A DNA stretch of 64,000 nucleotides from Streptomyces sp. ISL-98 (GTDB lineage Bacteria; Actinomycetota; Actinomycetes; Streptomycetales; Streptomycetaceae), in the NCBI RefSeq assembly GCF_018614055.1, contig NZ_JAGGPB010000033.1, forward strand, positions 1 to 64,000, written 5' to 3'. The stretch's first letter is position 1. The number at the start of each line of letters is the position of its first letter. Both the position numbers and the translations under genes were made by a program. Positions 56,303-64,000 of this stretch are shown here, in pieces. The notes beneath the pieces were generated by a model, which worked only from the letters and a program-made list of their open reading frames with translations, made no database searches and had not been told where the DNA came from.

Positions 56303-56743
56303 TCAGTGGCAGTTTTCGCCCGGCCGGCACGGGCCGCACTTGCCGTAGTCCGCCTCCCACAGCTTCCAGTCGACCTCGAAGCCGTTGTCGGCGATGATCT
56401 GCGCGGTGCGCTCGACGCTGCCGTCGTACTTGAATTCGATCTCCGGGATGTGTTCCAGGAACTTGCCGTCGAAGTGCTCGTGGCAGAAGTCGCGGTAGTT
56501 CTTGGTGTCCAGGATGAAGACGTGGACTGCGATGTCGACCGTCCGGCCGCAGCACAGCTCCAGGCCCTGGCCCCACTTGTCGATGGCCGTGATCAGGTAG
56601 GAGACGGCGGCGTGGAAGAGCCGTGTCGCCATCACCTCGTCGAAGGGGTAGTCGCGCATGAGGAGCTGGATCTCACGGTCCCAGACCTCGGGCTTCACGT
56701 AGTCCCGCGGGTCACGGACTTTGGTCTCGACTGCTGTCGCCAT
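56303..56743 (-). CDS. GRDP-like small protein (146 aa)
   Basis: The product starts at ATG 56743. It contains WDREIQLLMRDYPFDEVMAT, then GRTVDIAVHVFILDTKNYRD with FCHEHFDGKFLEHIP, and ends in CGPCRPGENC. The -VDIAVHVFILDTKNY-FC- block matches a family that Streptomyces annotations label glycine-rich-domain-containing proteins. The closing Cys/His residues may bind metal. The function is not known. It is divergent from the XRE regulator at 56943. Confidence 0.6.
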   Translation of the reverse strand: MATAVETKVRDPRDYVKPEVWDREIQLLMRDYPFDEVMATRLFHAAVSYLITAIDKWGQGLELCCGRTVDIAVHVFILDTKNYRDFCHEHFDGKFLEHIPEIEFKYDGSVERTAQIIADNGFEVDWKLWEADYGKCGPCRPGENCH

Positions 56744-56942
56744 GCTGTCCTCCGGGATGTGGGGGCCCCACCCGAAGCGGGGCCACGCCCCAAGCACAGC
56801 GTCGGCCGCGGCCGCCTGGTGGTCAACTTGCGCAGGGTGCACGCCGTTTGCAGATGCTGCACACGCCGTATACACCCTGCTGAACGGGCCCCTACCGTGG
56901 ACAGGCAGCCCTGTCGGCCCCTGGCGAGTGGGAGGCCCCCTC

Positions 56943-58235
56943 GTGCGCACCGATCCGCTCTGGAGCTCCGGCAAGGTCAGCATGCTCATCGCCCGCCAGG
57001 ACCCCGGCGGGCTCATACGGATAGGGCGCGAGCACCGGGGTTGGCGGCAGGCAGACCTCGGAGCGCGCATCGGCTGCTCCGCGTCGACCATCTCCCGGCT
57101 GGAACAGCGCCGCAGATACGCGGACCTGGCGCTCATCCGGCACGCCGCCTGGGAGGTTGGCGTGCCGACGCATGTCCTCGCAGCGTCGCTCGGGTTAGCC
57201 GGGACGCCAGCCGCTAGAGTCGTGGCGGACGGGCCACGCTGTGCCGAGGAGGACCCCATGCGTCGCCGCACTTTGCTCGCTGCCGCCAGCCTCACGGCCC
57301 CCGCCGCTCTCCTGGCCGGCGTAAAGGACGCGCTCGCCAGCACGCCTGACCCCACGGGCTCGCCCTTCCCCCTGGAGACGCGCATCACCGCTGCCCGCGG
57401 CTACTTCGACGCCGGTCAGCACAGCAAGCTCCTCAAGACGTTGCCTGGCCTGCTGGCCGACGCGCGCAACGCCGCCCAGAGCCGTCAGGAGGTTGATCTC
57501 GCCCGTCTGTCGGCGTGCTACAGCCTGACCTCCCAGGTGCTGACGAAGATCGGCAGTTACGACCAGTCGCGGCTCAGCGCCGACCGGGCGACCATTTACG
57601 CCGAGCTGTCCGGCTCGCCCCTCGTCGCCGCGGCGGCGGCCCGGGAGCTGAGCATCGTGCTCCGCCACCAGGACCAACAGGCCGCCGCCCAACGGCATAT
57701 CCTCGACGCGGCCTCCAGGGTGGAGGGAACCGGGCTGAAGACCGGCGCGCAGGCTTCGGCGTACGCGCAGATGCTGTGCACCACCTCATACACTGCGGCC
57801 CGGGCCGGTGACCGAGATCAGGCTCTGACGATGATCCGTGAAGCCACCCGGGCCGCCCGAGACCTTCCACAGGAGCCGCCCGAGGGCCGGCTGTTCCCCA
57901 TCACCCCGGCCGCCGTCGATTTGTACGCAGTCGGTGTGCACTGGGCGCTCGGTGACGCGGGCGCCGCCCTCGAAGCCGGCCGCGGTCTGCGTGCGGCCCA
58001 GTTCAAGACGGCCGAACGCAAGGGGCGCATGCACACTGATCTTGGCCGGGCGTGGTGGCAATGGGGTAAGCCGGAGCAGACGGCCGCCGAGCTGCTGTCC
58101 GCCCTACGTGTGTCGCCGGGCGAGGTCCGCGACCGACCAGCCATCCGGAAAATTGTCAGCGACCTGCGCTCGCGGCACGCCCAGGTAACTGGAGTACGCG
58201 AGCTAGCCGCGGCCGTCGGTTCGAGTGCCGCCTGA
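56943..58235 (+). CDS. XRE-family regulator with TPR-like C-terminus
   Basis: GTG 56943 is preceded by GGGAGG and gives 430 residues. The HTH lies near 20-75 (IRIGREHRGWRQADLGARIG, CSASTISRLEQ). A short RRRTLLAAASLTAPAALLAG segment near 105-125 looks like a twin-arginine leader but is internal; this is typical of a large Streptomyces regulator family. The rest is a helical TPR-like repeat domain. It probably senses a peptide or small signal and controls the divergent 56303 gene. Confidence 0.78.
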   Translation: MRTDPLWSSGKVSMLIARQDPGGLIRIGREHRGWRQADLGARIGCSASTISRLEQRRRYADLALIRHAAWEVGVPTHVLAASLGLAGTPAARVVADGPRCAEEDPMRRRTLLAAASLTAPAALLAGVKDALASTPDPTGSPFPLETRITAARGYFDAGQHSKLLKTLPGLLADARNAAQSRQEVDLARLSACYSLTSQVLTKIGSYDQSRLSADRATIYAELSGSPLVAAAAARELSIVLRHQDQQAAAQRHILDAASRVEGTGLKTGAQASAYAQMLCTTSYTAARAGDRDQALTMIREATRAARDLPQEPPEGRLFPITPAAVDLYAVGVHWALGDAGAALEAGRGLRAAQFKTAERKGRMHTDLGRAWWQWGKPEQTAAELLSALRVSPGEVRDRPAIRKIVSDLRSRHAQVTGVRELAAAVGSSAA

Positions 58236-58405
58236 CCGAAGAAGGCCGGGGGACTTCACATAAACCTCAAGGGGAACTCCGCTCAGGAGCGTCGAAGGCT
58301 GTTTCAGCTGGCCCCGAAGCCGTAGCCGGGCGCTGGATTACGGCAACGGCTCTCTGTGCTTAAAGACCACCTGCAACGGCATCGGTCCGGTGCGCCGCTT
58401 GCCTG

Positions 58406-58577
58406 TCACTCCACCCCGGTGATGAGGCGGACGCGACCATCGTCGGTGCTTCGGGGGGCCATGAAGCCGAGCCGAGTGCGGGTCTCGACGGTGATCCCTG
58501 TCTGGGTGGCTGCCTTGGTCCGGGCCGCTTCTCGCCCCCGGGCAACTTCGGTGCCCGCCGCGCGGGCAGGGCGCTAC
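58406..58577 (-). pseudogene. Tpg-family C-terminal remnant
   Basis: The minus frame ending at 58406 reads RTKAATQTGITVETRTRLGF, then MAPRSTDDGRVRLITG and a stop. This is the ARxxA-TTTG-I-V-ETRARFGF-STDD-R-RRIT block of archetypal Tpg terminal proteins, closer to archetypal Tpg than the intact gene at 47567 is. The front of the gene and the last 40 residues are missing. The rest of 58236-58738 contains nothing else I can name. Confidence 0.7.
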
Positions 58578-58738
58578 TGATGATCTCTGCATGGTGTCGC
58601 CTTGCGGTCGTCCATGGCCCCAGCTCAGAGGCCCTGCCGCCATGCGACATCACGCGCGGAATCTCAGTAACCGGGCGGGACAGTCCGGGCCACTGGGGGA
58701 TTTACGCTGGTCGCCCTGCCTCATGGGAGGACGCAGAC

Positions 58739-59233
58739 ATGAACGTGTTTAACGGCGGTGACGGCCGGTACCTGGAGATGATCAACGGCGGCACGGCGGT
58801 GTTCGTGGACGTGCTGATGCTCGCCGTGTCCGCGCTGGCCCACGAGCCGTGGGACTTCCGCTTCGCCGCCCTGCTGACGCTCCAGGACCAGAACGTGATG
58901 GGGCGTGGGGTGGTCGGCTTCGGCCTGGCGGAGCTCGACTGGGGGGACACGCCGCAGGAGGCGGCCGCGGCCAAGGGCTTCCTGCTGCGCGTCCTCGATC
59001 TGGCGCTGTCCCGCCACCGGTGGGAGGAACTGACGTACGAGCCGCCCCGGGCCGAGGGGTACCTGCGCACGTACCGGGCGATGGTGGAGGAGTTCGACCC
59101 TGCGACCGCGAGGGCCGGCACATGTGTCCTGCCCGGGCCGCAGGAGGCCGCGATGGCCTCGTGCGTACGTCACCGGGTGCTGGACGCGCTGCCGTTCTGG
59201 GAGGCGTGCGTGTTCTGCACGGCCGGGGTCTGA
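58739..59233 (+). CDS. Hypothetical protein (164 aa)
   Basis: ATG 58739 follows GGGAGGA at nine bases. The product has the pattern MINGGTAVFVDVLMLAVSAL, then FRFAALLTLQDQNVMGRGVVGFGLAELDW and a helical C-terminus, with the tail CVFCTAGV. No family or catalytic motif is recognised. It stands alone on the plus strand. Confidence 0.6.
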   Translation: MNVFNGGDGRYLEMINGGTAVFVDVLMLAVSALAHEPWDFRFAALLTLQDQNVMGRGVVGFGLAELDWGDTPQEAAAAKGFLLRVLDLALSRHRWEELTYEPPRAEGYLRTYRAMVEEFDPATARAGTCVLPGPQEAAMASCVRHRVLDALPFWEACVFCTAGV

Positions 59234-59424
59234 GGGTCTACGTCCCGCAGCCTACGTCAACGGTACGAGAAGACCGCACAGTCCTACCACTGGCTTTGTC
59301 CACGAGTCTCGACAGCAGACGTTCAGCTTGGTGGGAGGCGCTGCGTTCAGCGGAAAGTTGATGTTCACGAGGTTGGGCAGCACCCGTCGGCGGCACTCCT
59401 CTCGGGCCCGTCCGAGAGCCGGGG

Positions 59425-59631
59425 TCACCAGTCGACGTGGGCGGCGATCCACCTGGCCAGGTGGTCTTCGTCGCCCGTCGGCGGAAGCTCGGGACCGCAG
59501 GTGAGTGGGGTGTAGGACAGTTGCAGGTGGGTGAGGTAGCCGTAGGGGCCGTTGTCGGAGGCCGGTCCGAGTACCAGGGCGTGGGTGGGGGTGCGCCAAA
59601 TGCGATGCGTCATTGCGGGCCCGGTGACCAT
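59425..59631 (-). CDS. Small hypothetical protein (68 aa)
   Basis: The product contains HALVLGPASDNGPYGYLTHL and ends ARWIAAHVDW. It starts nine bases after the stop of the 153-residue gene, so the two form an operon. No family is recognised; it may bind the product of its neighbour. Confidence 0.5.
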   Translation of the reverse strand: MVTGPAMTHRIWRTPTHALVLGPASDNGPYGYLTHLQLSYTPLTCGPELPPTGDEDHLARWIAAHVDW

Positions 59632-59640
59632 GGCTGCGGA

Positions 59641-60102
59641 TCACAGAATCGTGCGCTCCGGGGCTGTGCGGAGATGCTCGGTCACTGCCTGCGCTGCTTG
59701 CGCGAGCACGTTCTGGCAGTCCTGGTCGGTAGCAGGTCTGCGGCCACTCCAGCCGGGCTGCTGCTGCCAGTCCTCCATGAGGCCGTACAGCCACGGTCCG
59801 TTGACCATACGCTCGTCATACGGGTCGACGGGGTACAGCTCGCCGAAGACCAGGAAGTGCCGGGCGTCTGGGTGCCCGAACGGGACGAGGCCGTCGGTAC
59901 ACAGCACGTGCCCGAAACCGGTGCGGATGGAGTCGCAGACCAGTTCGTGTTCCCAGCTCCATCCCCGTTGCTGCATCTCCGCATCGATGGCGTCGTCGTC
60001 ACAGGCTTGCGGCGCGGTCGGTAGGGCTACGAGCTCGGCAACGGCCTCCGCGGTCAACAGCCGGTGGGCGAGAGCATGTACGGGTATCGGCATGTGGACC
60101 AC
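59641..60102 (-). CDS. Hypothetical protein (153 aa)
   Basis: The product starts at ATG 60102, or at ATG 60093 three codons later. It is acidic and Trp-rich (RGWSWEHELVCDSIRTGFGH, then YPVDPYDERMVNGPWLYGL), with no recognised motif. It precedes the 68-residue gene in the same operon. Confidence 0.55.
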   Translation of the reverse strand: MVHMPIPVHALAHRLLTAEAVAELVALPTAPQACDDDAIDAEMQQRGWSWEHELVCDSIRTGFGHVLCTDGLVPFGHPDARHFLVFGELYPVDPYDERMVNGPWLYGLMEDWQQQPGWSGRRPATDQDCQNVLAQAAQAVTEHLRTAPERTIL

Positions 60103-60786
60103 TCTAGGAGTGCCCGATGCTGTCGAAACTCGCGAACATGACGTCCGGGCGCCGGCGGGCGAGTGCCTCCCGAGCCGCTGTCGAAGTGCTGTCCGGTGTC
60201 GTGGACAAAGCCACTACCACACAGCCGTCACCCTCGCCTCGCTCCTGCTGTGGGAGTGACACTTTGACGACAACTCCTAAGGGCCCGAGGTTCGTGATAC
60301 CGCGTGGACCTCAAGGTTCCGTTACGTCCTGTGGTGAAACAGCCCCGCACTGCGATACCCCGGGGCGGTCAAAATGAACCCGCCGCCCCAGTCTTCGCAG
60401 ACCTGCTCCAGAATCCCAGCTCCGTGTCCGGCGGCACACGTCGCCAACTCGGTGCAGATCCGCTCCTTCTCAGTACGAGCAGCCGTTCCCACCCGCCGCG
60501 CGCTCCGCTCCGCCCGCTGGAAGCAAACCTCAACTGAGAAAGCCGCAGGCACCCGAGGCCACTCGAAAGATTCAGAGACCATCTCCGCCTCTGCCCGCAT
60601 TATCGAAGACGCAACCCTGCACACAAGTCTGCGATTCCAAGGCGATCTGGATACGCACACGGTGACTCCAAGCCCCTGCGCGGTCCGGCCGCCCACGGCC
60701 GGGCGCGGCACCGGACTGTCAGTGGCAGCTCGTAGCGTCGGATACCACCGGGCGGCCGAGCCCGCCGAGCAAGAAGGAGCAGGACG
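60103..60786. other. Gene-poor interval with one weak frame
   Basis: Within this 684-base interval a minus frame at 60322-60600 (EWPRVPAAFSVEVCFQRAER and on) has a possible start after GGCGGAG but no recognised family; it may be a small gene or chance. The rest shows no coding pattern. The last 60 bases before 60787 carry the leader of the next gene, with AAGGAGCAGG as ribosome binding site. Confidence 0.35.
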
Positions 60787-60984
60787 ATGGGACGAATCGA
60801 TATCGACCGGGACGCCCTGGAGCAGCTCCTGCCGGGCGGACAAGACAGCTACCAGGCGTTCAACGAGCTTGCCACGACGCACCGTGGCCGCTCCACACGG
60901 GAGAGCCTCCCCGCGCTGCGCCAGGCTGGCTTTGTAACCAAGGGCGGGAGTCGTTTCGACGTGACTGTGGGAGTCACCTGCTGA
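60787..60984 (+). CDS. Small protein ahead of the CoiA-like gene (65 aa)
   Basis: The AAGGAG site is followed by ATG 60787. The product is short and mixed (IDIDRDALEQLLPGGQDSYQ and RSTRESLPALRQAGFVTKGG). Its stop overlaps the start of the CoiA-like gene (TGATG), so the two are coupled. It could be a small partner or regulator. No family is recognised. Confidence 0.55.
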   Translation: MGRIDIDRDALEQLLPGGQDSYQAFNELATTHRGRSTRESLPALRQAGFVTKGGSRFDVTVGVTC

Positions 60985-62147
60985 TGCCCCTGACCACCTA
61001 CCTGGCCGGCCACGGACCACTCGACGCGACCCTCGACGACCTCGGCCGCGCCCTGACCTGGGACGCCGTCTACCGCGCACGTCCTCGCGCCGCACTCACG
61101 TGCACGGACTGTGGCCAGAGCATGCACGCCAAGATGTCCGGCAGGGGCGGCCGGTTCTTCGCCCACCACCGCCGCTCACCCCACTGCGCCAGCGGAGGCG
61201 AAACGGCAGAACACCGCAACCTCAAACGGGAGTTAGCCCGCGCCGCGCGAGAAGCCGGCCACCATGCCGAACTGGAAGTCACCGCCGGGCACCGCGGCTG
61301 GCGGGCCGATGTGCTGGTAACGGCACCAGAAGGCCGACGCACGGCCCTCGAAGCGCAAATCTCCTCCGCCTCCCTCGACGACGTCCTCGAACGCACCCGC
61401 TGCTACCGGGACGACGGCATCGACGTCGTCTGGTTCACCCCACACGCCGCACGCTGGCTCACCCATGTCCCCTCCGCCCGCCTCCACCGCCCCGCCACGC
61501 CCCAGTCACCGTGGCAGCGGACTCACGAGACAGCGAGACAGTTCAGCGCTGATCCCTGCGAATGCGACCCGAGCCCGCCCTGGCACGGCCCCGTCCACGC
61601 CGGCTGGGACCGCCCCACCGACATGCCCCTGACGGACTTCGTCACCGCGCTGCTCCACGGCCGCCTGATCCCGCTGGAGAACACCACCGCACTCGGCCTG
61701 CGCTATGACGGATGGGCCACACCCGAGGACATCGAAACCGCCTCGGCATACGCAACGCCCCATGCTGCCTCCGCGCCCCTGCCGACAGCACCCGCCCACA
61801 CCCGCGACCCTTCTCTGCCCTGGTATCAGCAGTGGCCCCCCGAAGACCAGCGCCGCCTGCTGGAGGCGGCCAAGGCGTGGGTACGGCAGACCACCGGCAA
61901 GCCGGCCATGGCCAGACCCCGGTGGACCGCCGACTGGCTGGCGGGCGGCCTCGCGCTCTCGCGTCACGTTGAGGGAACCTGGAGCATCACCCGCGCCGCA
62001 CTCATACGCCCCGACCCCGCACGCATCGACTGGGAACTCCTCGGCGATATCCCCGTCATCGTCGGCTCCCAAGAAGAGCGCGAGGCCCTCAAAGCAACAG
62101 CGGGCCCATGGGCCCGCATCATCACCCTTGCGGGAACATCACGGTGA
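60984..62147 (+). CDS. CoiA-like nuclease-domain protein
   Basis: The product is 387 residues. A Cys/His N-terminus (CTDCGQSMHAKMSGRGGRFF, AHHRRSPHC) is followed by ETAEHRNLKRELARAA and a PD-(D/E)XK core (GWRADVLV, then RRTALEAQISSASLDDVLER, D...ExQ) and VVWFT. This is the arrangement of competence protein CoiA and related nuclease-like proteins. The C-terminal half is of unknown fold. In actinobacteria such genes are common on mobile DNA, where their role is not defined. Confidence 0.75.
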   Translation: MPLTTYLAGHGPLDATLDDLGRALTWDAVYRARPRAALTCTDCGQSMHAKMSGRGGRFFAHHRRSPHCASGGETAEHRNLKRELARAAREAGHHAELEVTAGHRGWRADVLVTAPEGRRTALEAQISSASLDDVLERTRCYRDDGIDVVWFTPHAARWLTHVPSARLHRPATPQSPWQRTHETARQFSADPCECDPSPPWHGPVHAGWDRPTDMPLTDFVTALLHGRLIPLENTTALGLRYDGWATPEDIETASAYATPHAASAPLPTAPAHTRDPSLPWYQQWPPEDQRRLLEAAKAWVRQTTGKPAMARPRWTADWLAGGLALSRHVEGTWSITRAALIRPDPARIDWELLGDIPVIVGSQEEREALKATAGPWARIITLAGTSR

Positions 62148-62350
62148 GCTCGTCGCCGGCCTCCGCCTGCGGCACCGCAGCCACATCACTGAATCGAACC
62201 CCGGAAGCCGGGCCTCGCACCAGTCGAGGTGAAACTGGCACAACTTGACGCACGGGCTGCCCGGGAACGGCAGGCTGTCCACACGGGCATGTCGGCCTTC
62301 CCGCAGATCGTTGCCCGGGCCACGACCGTCGCTACACCGCAGGAGTCCCT

Positions 62351-63052
62351 ATGACCTCGACCGAAGCCGCCGCCGAGCCCGGCGCCCGCACGACGCCGGC
62401 ACCGCTGAGCATGATCCGGCTCACCTACACCCACCACGAGGACTGGTACAGCGACGGAGACGACGGCCCCAGCTTCTGGAACGTCTCCGCCGACGTCTAC
62501 GACCACGAAGGCCGCGGGACGATCGAGCACGTCGGTGACTTCGAGTTCGTCCGCATCGACCCCTTCGAGACCCGCGACATGTTCGGCGTCCTCGACGGGC
62601 ACGACGGTGACCTGGGCCTGATGGCCGAGACCCTCCTCGACCCGTCCACCGGCGAATTCCAGGACGACCTCGACGAGTTCACCGAGCCGATCTACTCCAG
62701 CATGCTGATCCTCACCAACGCCCGACTGGAAAGGTCCTGGCAGGGCTTCGGCCTGGGCGTCCTGCTGACCGCACGCGCGATCGACAAGCTCAGCCCCGGC
62801 TGCCGAGGCATCGCCTGCTTCCCCGCCCCGATCAACGGCGGCCCCAGCGACCCGGACAACAAGGAAACCCGCCCGCTCGCCATCGCCACCCTCGGAAAGG
62901 TCTGGGAGAAGATCGGCTTCAGGCACTACCGCAACGGCGTCTTTGTCCTCGACCTCGGCACCATCACCCTCGGCGAAGCCATCAAGGACCTCACCGACAG
63001 CGTCAGCAAGGTTCCCCAGGCGAACGAAGACGACTACATCGACGCCAGGTAG
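62351..63052 (+). CDS. GNAT-like protein
   Basis: CAGGAG precedes ATG 62351. The product is 233 residues. The motif ERSWQGFGLGVLLTARAIDK resembles the acetyl-CoA-binding turn (Q/R-x-x-G-x-G/A) of GNAT N-acetyltransferases, and the closing LGKVWEKIGFRHYRNGVFVL has the usual GF-x-x-Y. The N-terminal 110 residues are acidic and unusual for the family. The substrate is unknown. Confidence 0.6.
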   Translation: MTSTEAAAEPGARTTPAPLSMIRLTYTHHEDWYSDGDDGPSFWNVSADVYDHEGRGTIEHVGDFEFVRIDPFETRDMFGVLDGHDGDLGLMAETLLDPSTGEFQDDLDEFTEPIYSSMLILTNARLERSWQGFGLGVLLTARAIDKLSPGCRGIACFPAPINGGPSDPDNKETRPLAIATLGKVWEKIGFRHYRNGVFVLDLGTITLGEAIKDLTDSVSKVPQANEDDYIDAR

Positions 63053-63547
63053 CCACCGGACCGGCTGCAGATCGAGGTGGGTCCTGCCGAGCCTCGCAGG
63101 CCCCCCTGACCAGGCACGTCGCCGGGTCAAGCGCTGACCGGATCTGTCTACCCGTCACCCCGCCCGGCCCACAGGCCGGGTGAAGCACCGGTCGGGCCGC
63201 GCTCACGGCAACGCAGATGATCGCGAAGGCACCCGCGACTGCTGACGGAACCCCATCCGCCTCCGCTCTTGATCCCGGTGGGGGCGCTGCGCAGCGCCTT
63301 GAAAACGGCACGGCGAGGCGTCATCCCTGACGGTTAGGCGTACCCCGGCCTGGACCGCCGGGCAACGTTCGCGGGCGGCCCGCCCGTGGGCGTTCGGGTC
63401 CGGTCAACTCCCGGGCACCCAGTGCGCCGTCGGTGCCCGCGACCTGGCCGGAAAGCGGGGCCGGACCGGTTGTCAGAGGCGGACCTTATGCTGCGCCCGC
63501 AGCGCGGGTGCGTGCCGCGCGCACCGTTACGCGGGGGAGTCGAGACG
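63053..63547. other. Gap before the zinc-domain gene
   Basis: Nearly 500 bases without a convincing gene. It holds the hairpin at 63163-63180 and a GC-rich leader. The last 15 bases before 63548 contain GGGGGAG as ribosome binding site of the next gene. Confidence 0.4.
63163..63180 (+). terminator. Hairpin after the GNAT-like gene
   Basis: CCCGGCC and GGCCGGG form a perfect 7-bp stem with a CACA loop, about 110 bases after the stop of the GNAT-like gene. Confidence 0.45.
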
Positions 63548-64000
63548 ATGGGCCGTCCACGTAAGGACCCGCGGGCGCCGTCGGAGATCATGCGCGCGGC
63601 TGGCCTGGAGCCGCTGGAGCCGTACCCCGGTACTGGTGTTCCGTGGCGCTGCCGGCATGTGACCTGCGGGCGCGAGGTTACCCCGCGCCTGAGCAACATC
63701 ACCAAGGGGCAGCAGGGCTGCGTGTACTGCTCGGGCCGGCGGATCGACCCGCAGGCGGCGGCCGCGGTGATGCGCGCGGCGGGCCTGGAGCCGCTGGGGC
63801 CCTACCCGGGCAGCGACCGGCACTGGCGCTGCCTGCATCTGACTTGCGGACGGGAAGTCACCCCCCTCTACGTCAGTATCAACTCCGGGAGCGGGCCGTG
63901 CCGGTGGTGCGCCCCGAACGCTCCGGTCGACCCGGACGTCGCGGCGGCCGACATGCGCGCGGCCGGACTGGAACCGCTCGCCCCCTACCCGGGCGTGGAT
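63548..64000 (+). CDS. Tandem treble-clef-like zinc-domain protein, 3' end outside window
   Basis: ATG 63548 follows GGGGGAG. The visible 151 residues contain two full repeats and the start of a third, each beginning MRAAGLEPL and spaced 60 and 61 residues apart (63590, 63770, 63953). Each repeat has W-R-C-x-H-x-TCGREVTP and, about 20 residues later, C-x2-C (GCVYC, PCRWC), four likely zinc ligands. Proteins made of such repeated zinc domains are often DNA-binding or nuclease-linked. The function cannot be told from this part. Confidence 0.7.
   Translation, partial: MGRPRKDPRAPSEIMRAAGLEPLEPYPGTGVPWRCRHVTCGREVTPRLSNITKGQQGCVYCSGRRIDPQAAAAVMRAAGLEPLGPYPGSDRHWRCLHLTCGREVTPLYVSINSGSGPCRWCAPNAPVDPDVAAADMRAAGLEPLAPYPGVD

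Noticed and set aside
62185..62200. GGTTCGATTC on the minus strand, like a tRNA T-loop
   Set aside because: The flanking bases do not form a T-stem, acceptor or anticodon arm, so there is no tRNA. An attachment-site relic cannot be excluded, but nothing supports it.

Overview
The window is high-GC DNA with actinobacterial codon usage. Streptomyces or a close relative is the best fit: GTG starts are frequent, ATGA/GTGA stop-start overlaps are common, and several families are typical of Streptomyces. A tap-tpg-like pair (44250-48187) places it on a linear replicon, either a chromosome arm or a linear plasmid. Almost nothing is housekeeping. It reads as an accessory or defence island built up from mobile elements, with many broken genes.

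Layout. (1) 1-6544: end of a pentapeptide-like repeat protein, a 5'-truncated helicase, and a two-gene operon pairing a PLD-like protein with an Mrr-nuclease/STAND NTPase (Avs-like). (2) 6872-10532: two tandem tyrosine recombinases resembling Tn554 TnpA/TnpB; the second carries two frameshifts. (3) 10581-16666, minus strand: a five-gene operon with an NB-ARC-TPR STAND protein, a large protein with a degenerate P-loop, and small partners; two products begin with the same MRWPW peptide. (4) 16715-18929, minus strand: a Pycsar-like cassette (class III nucleotide cyclase, Crp/Fnr regulator, DUF5706 membrane effector) with the same palindrome in front of two of its genes. (5) 19285-24766, minus strand: a Tn7-like transposition module, tniQ-tnsA-tnsB-tnsC. 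(6) 24940-31397: a complete helicase with helicase-associated repeats, a possible nuclease and a large Cys/His protein. (7) 32290-37472, plus strand: a short type II CBASS (CD-NTase, E2-like protein, membrane effector) preceded by a sigma-like gene and an HTH plus ImmA/IrrE protease pair that recalls CapH/CapP. (8) 37473-40745: a tnsC remnant, a GvpU-like gene and an ECF sigma factor with an excisionase-like protein. (9) 40813-42135: an IS3-family element with exact ends and a 3-bp target duplication. (10) 42417-43927: a secreted HNH nuclease and a Cys-rich protein. (11) 44250-50497: tap-like, tpg-like and helicase genes; the Tap-like protein carries an extra N-terminal Phd/DnaB-like module. 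(12) 50498-64000: remnants (helicase, Ku, serine recombinase, Tpg), a possible -1 frameshift fusion of a hypothetical protein with an NHL propeller, a methyltransferase, an XRE regulator, a CoiA-like nuclease, a GNAT-like protein and the start of a tandem zinc-domain protein.

How the parts fit. Nucleotide-signalling defence (Pycsar, CBASS), STAND sensors (Avs-like, NB-ARC) and nuclease/helicase genes sit between three different transposition systems on a replicon that carries its own telomere-replication genes. The best candidates for something undescribed are the Pycsar cassette with its Crp-like regulator and shared operator, the Phd-DnaB-Tap fusion, the PLD/STAND pair and the MRWPW operon. 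All assignments come from reading the sequence; no database search was possible.
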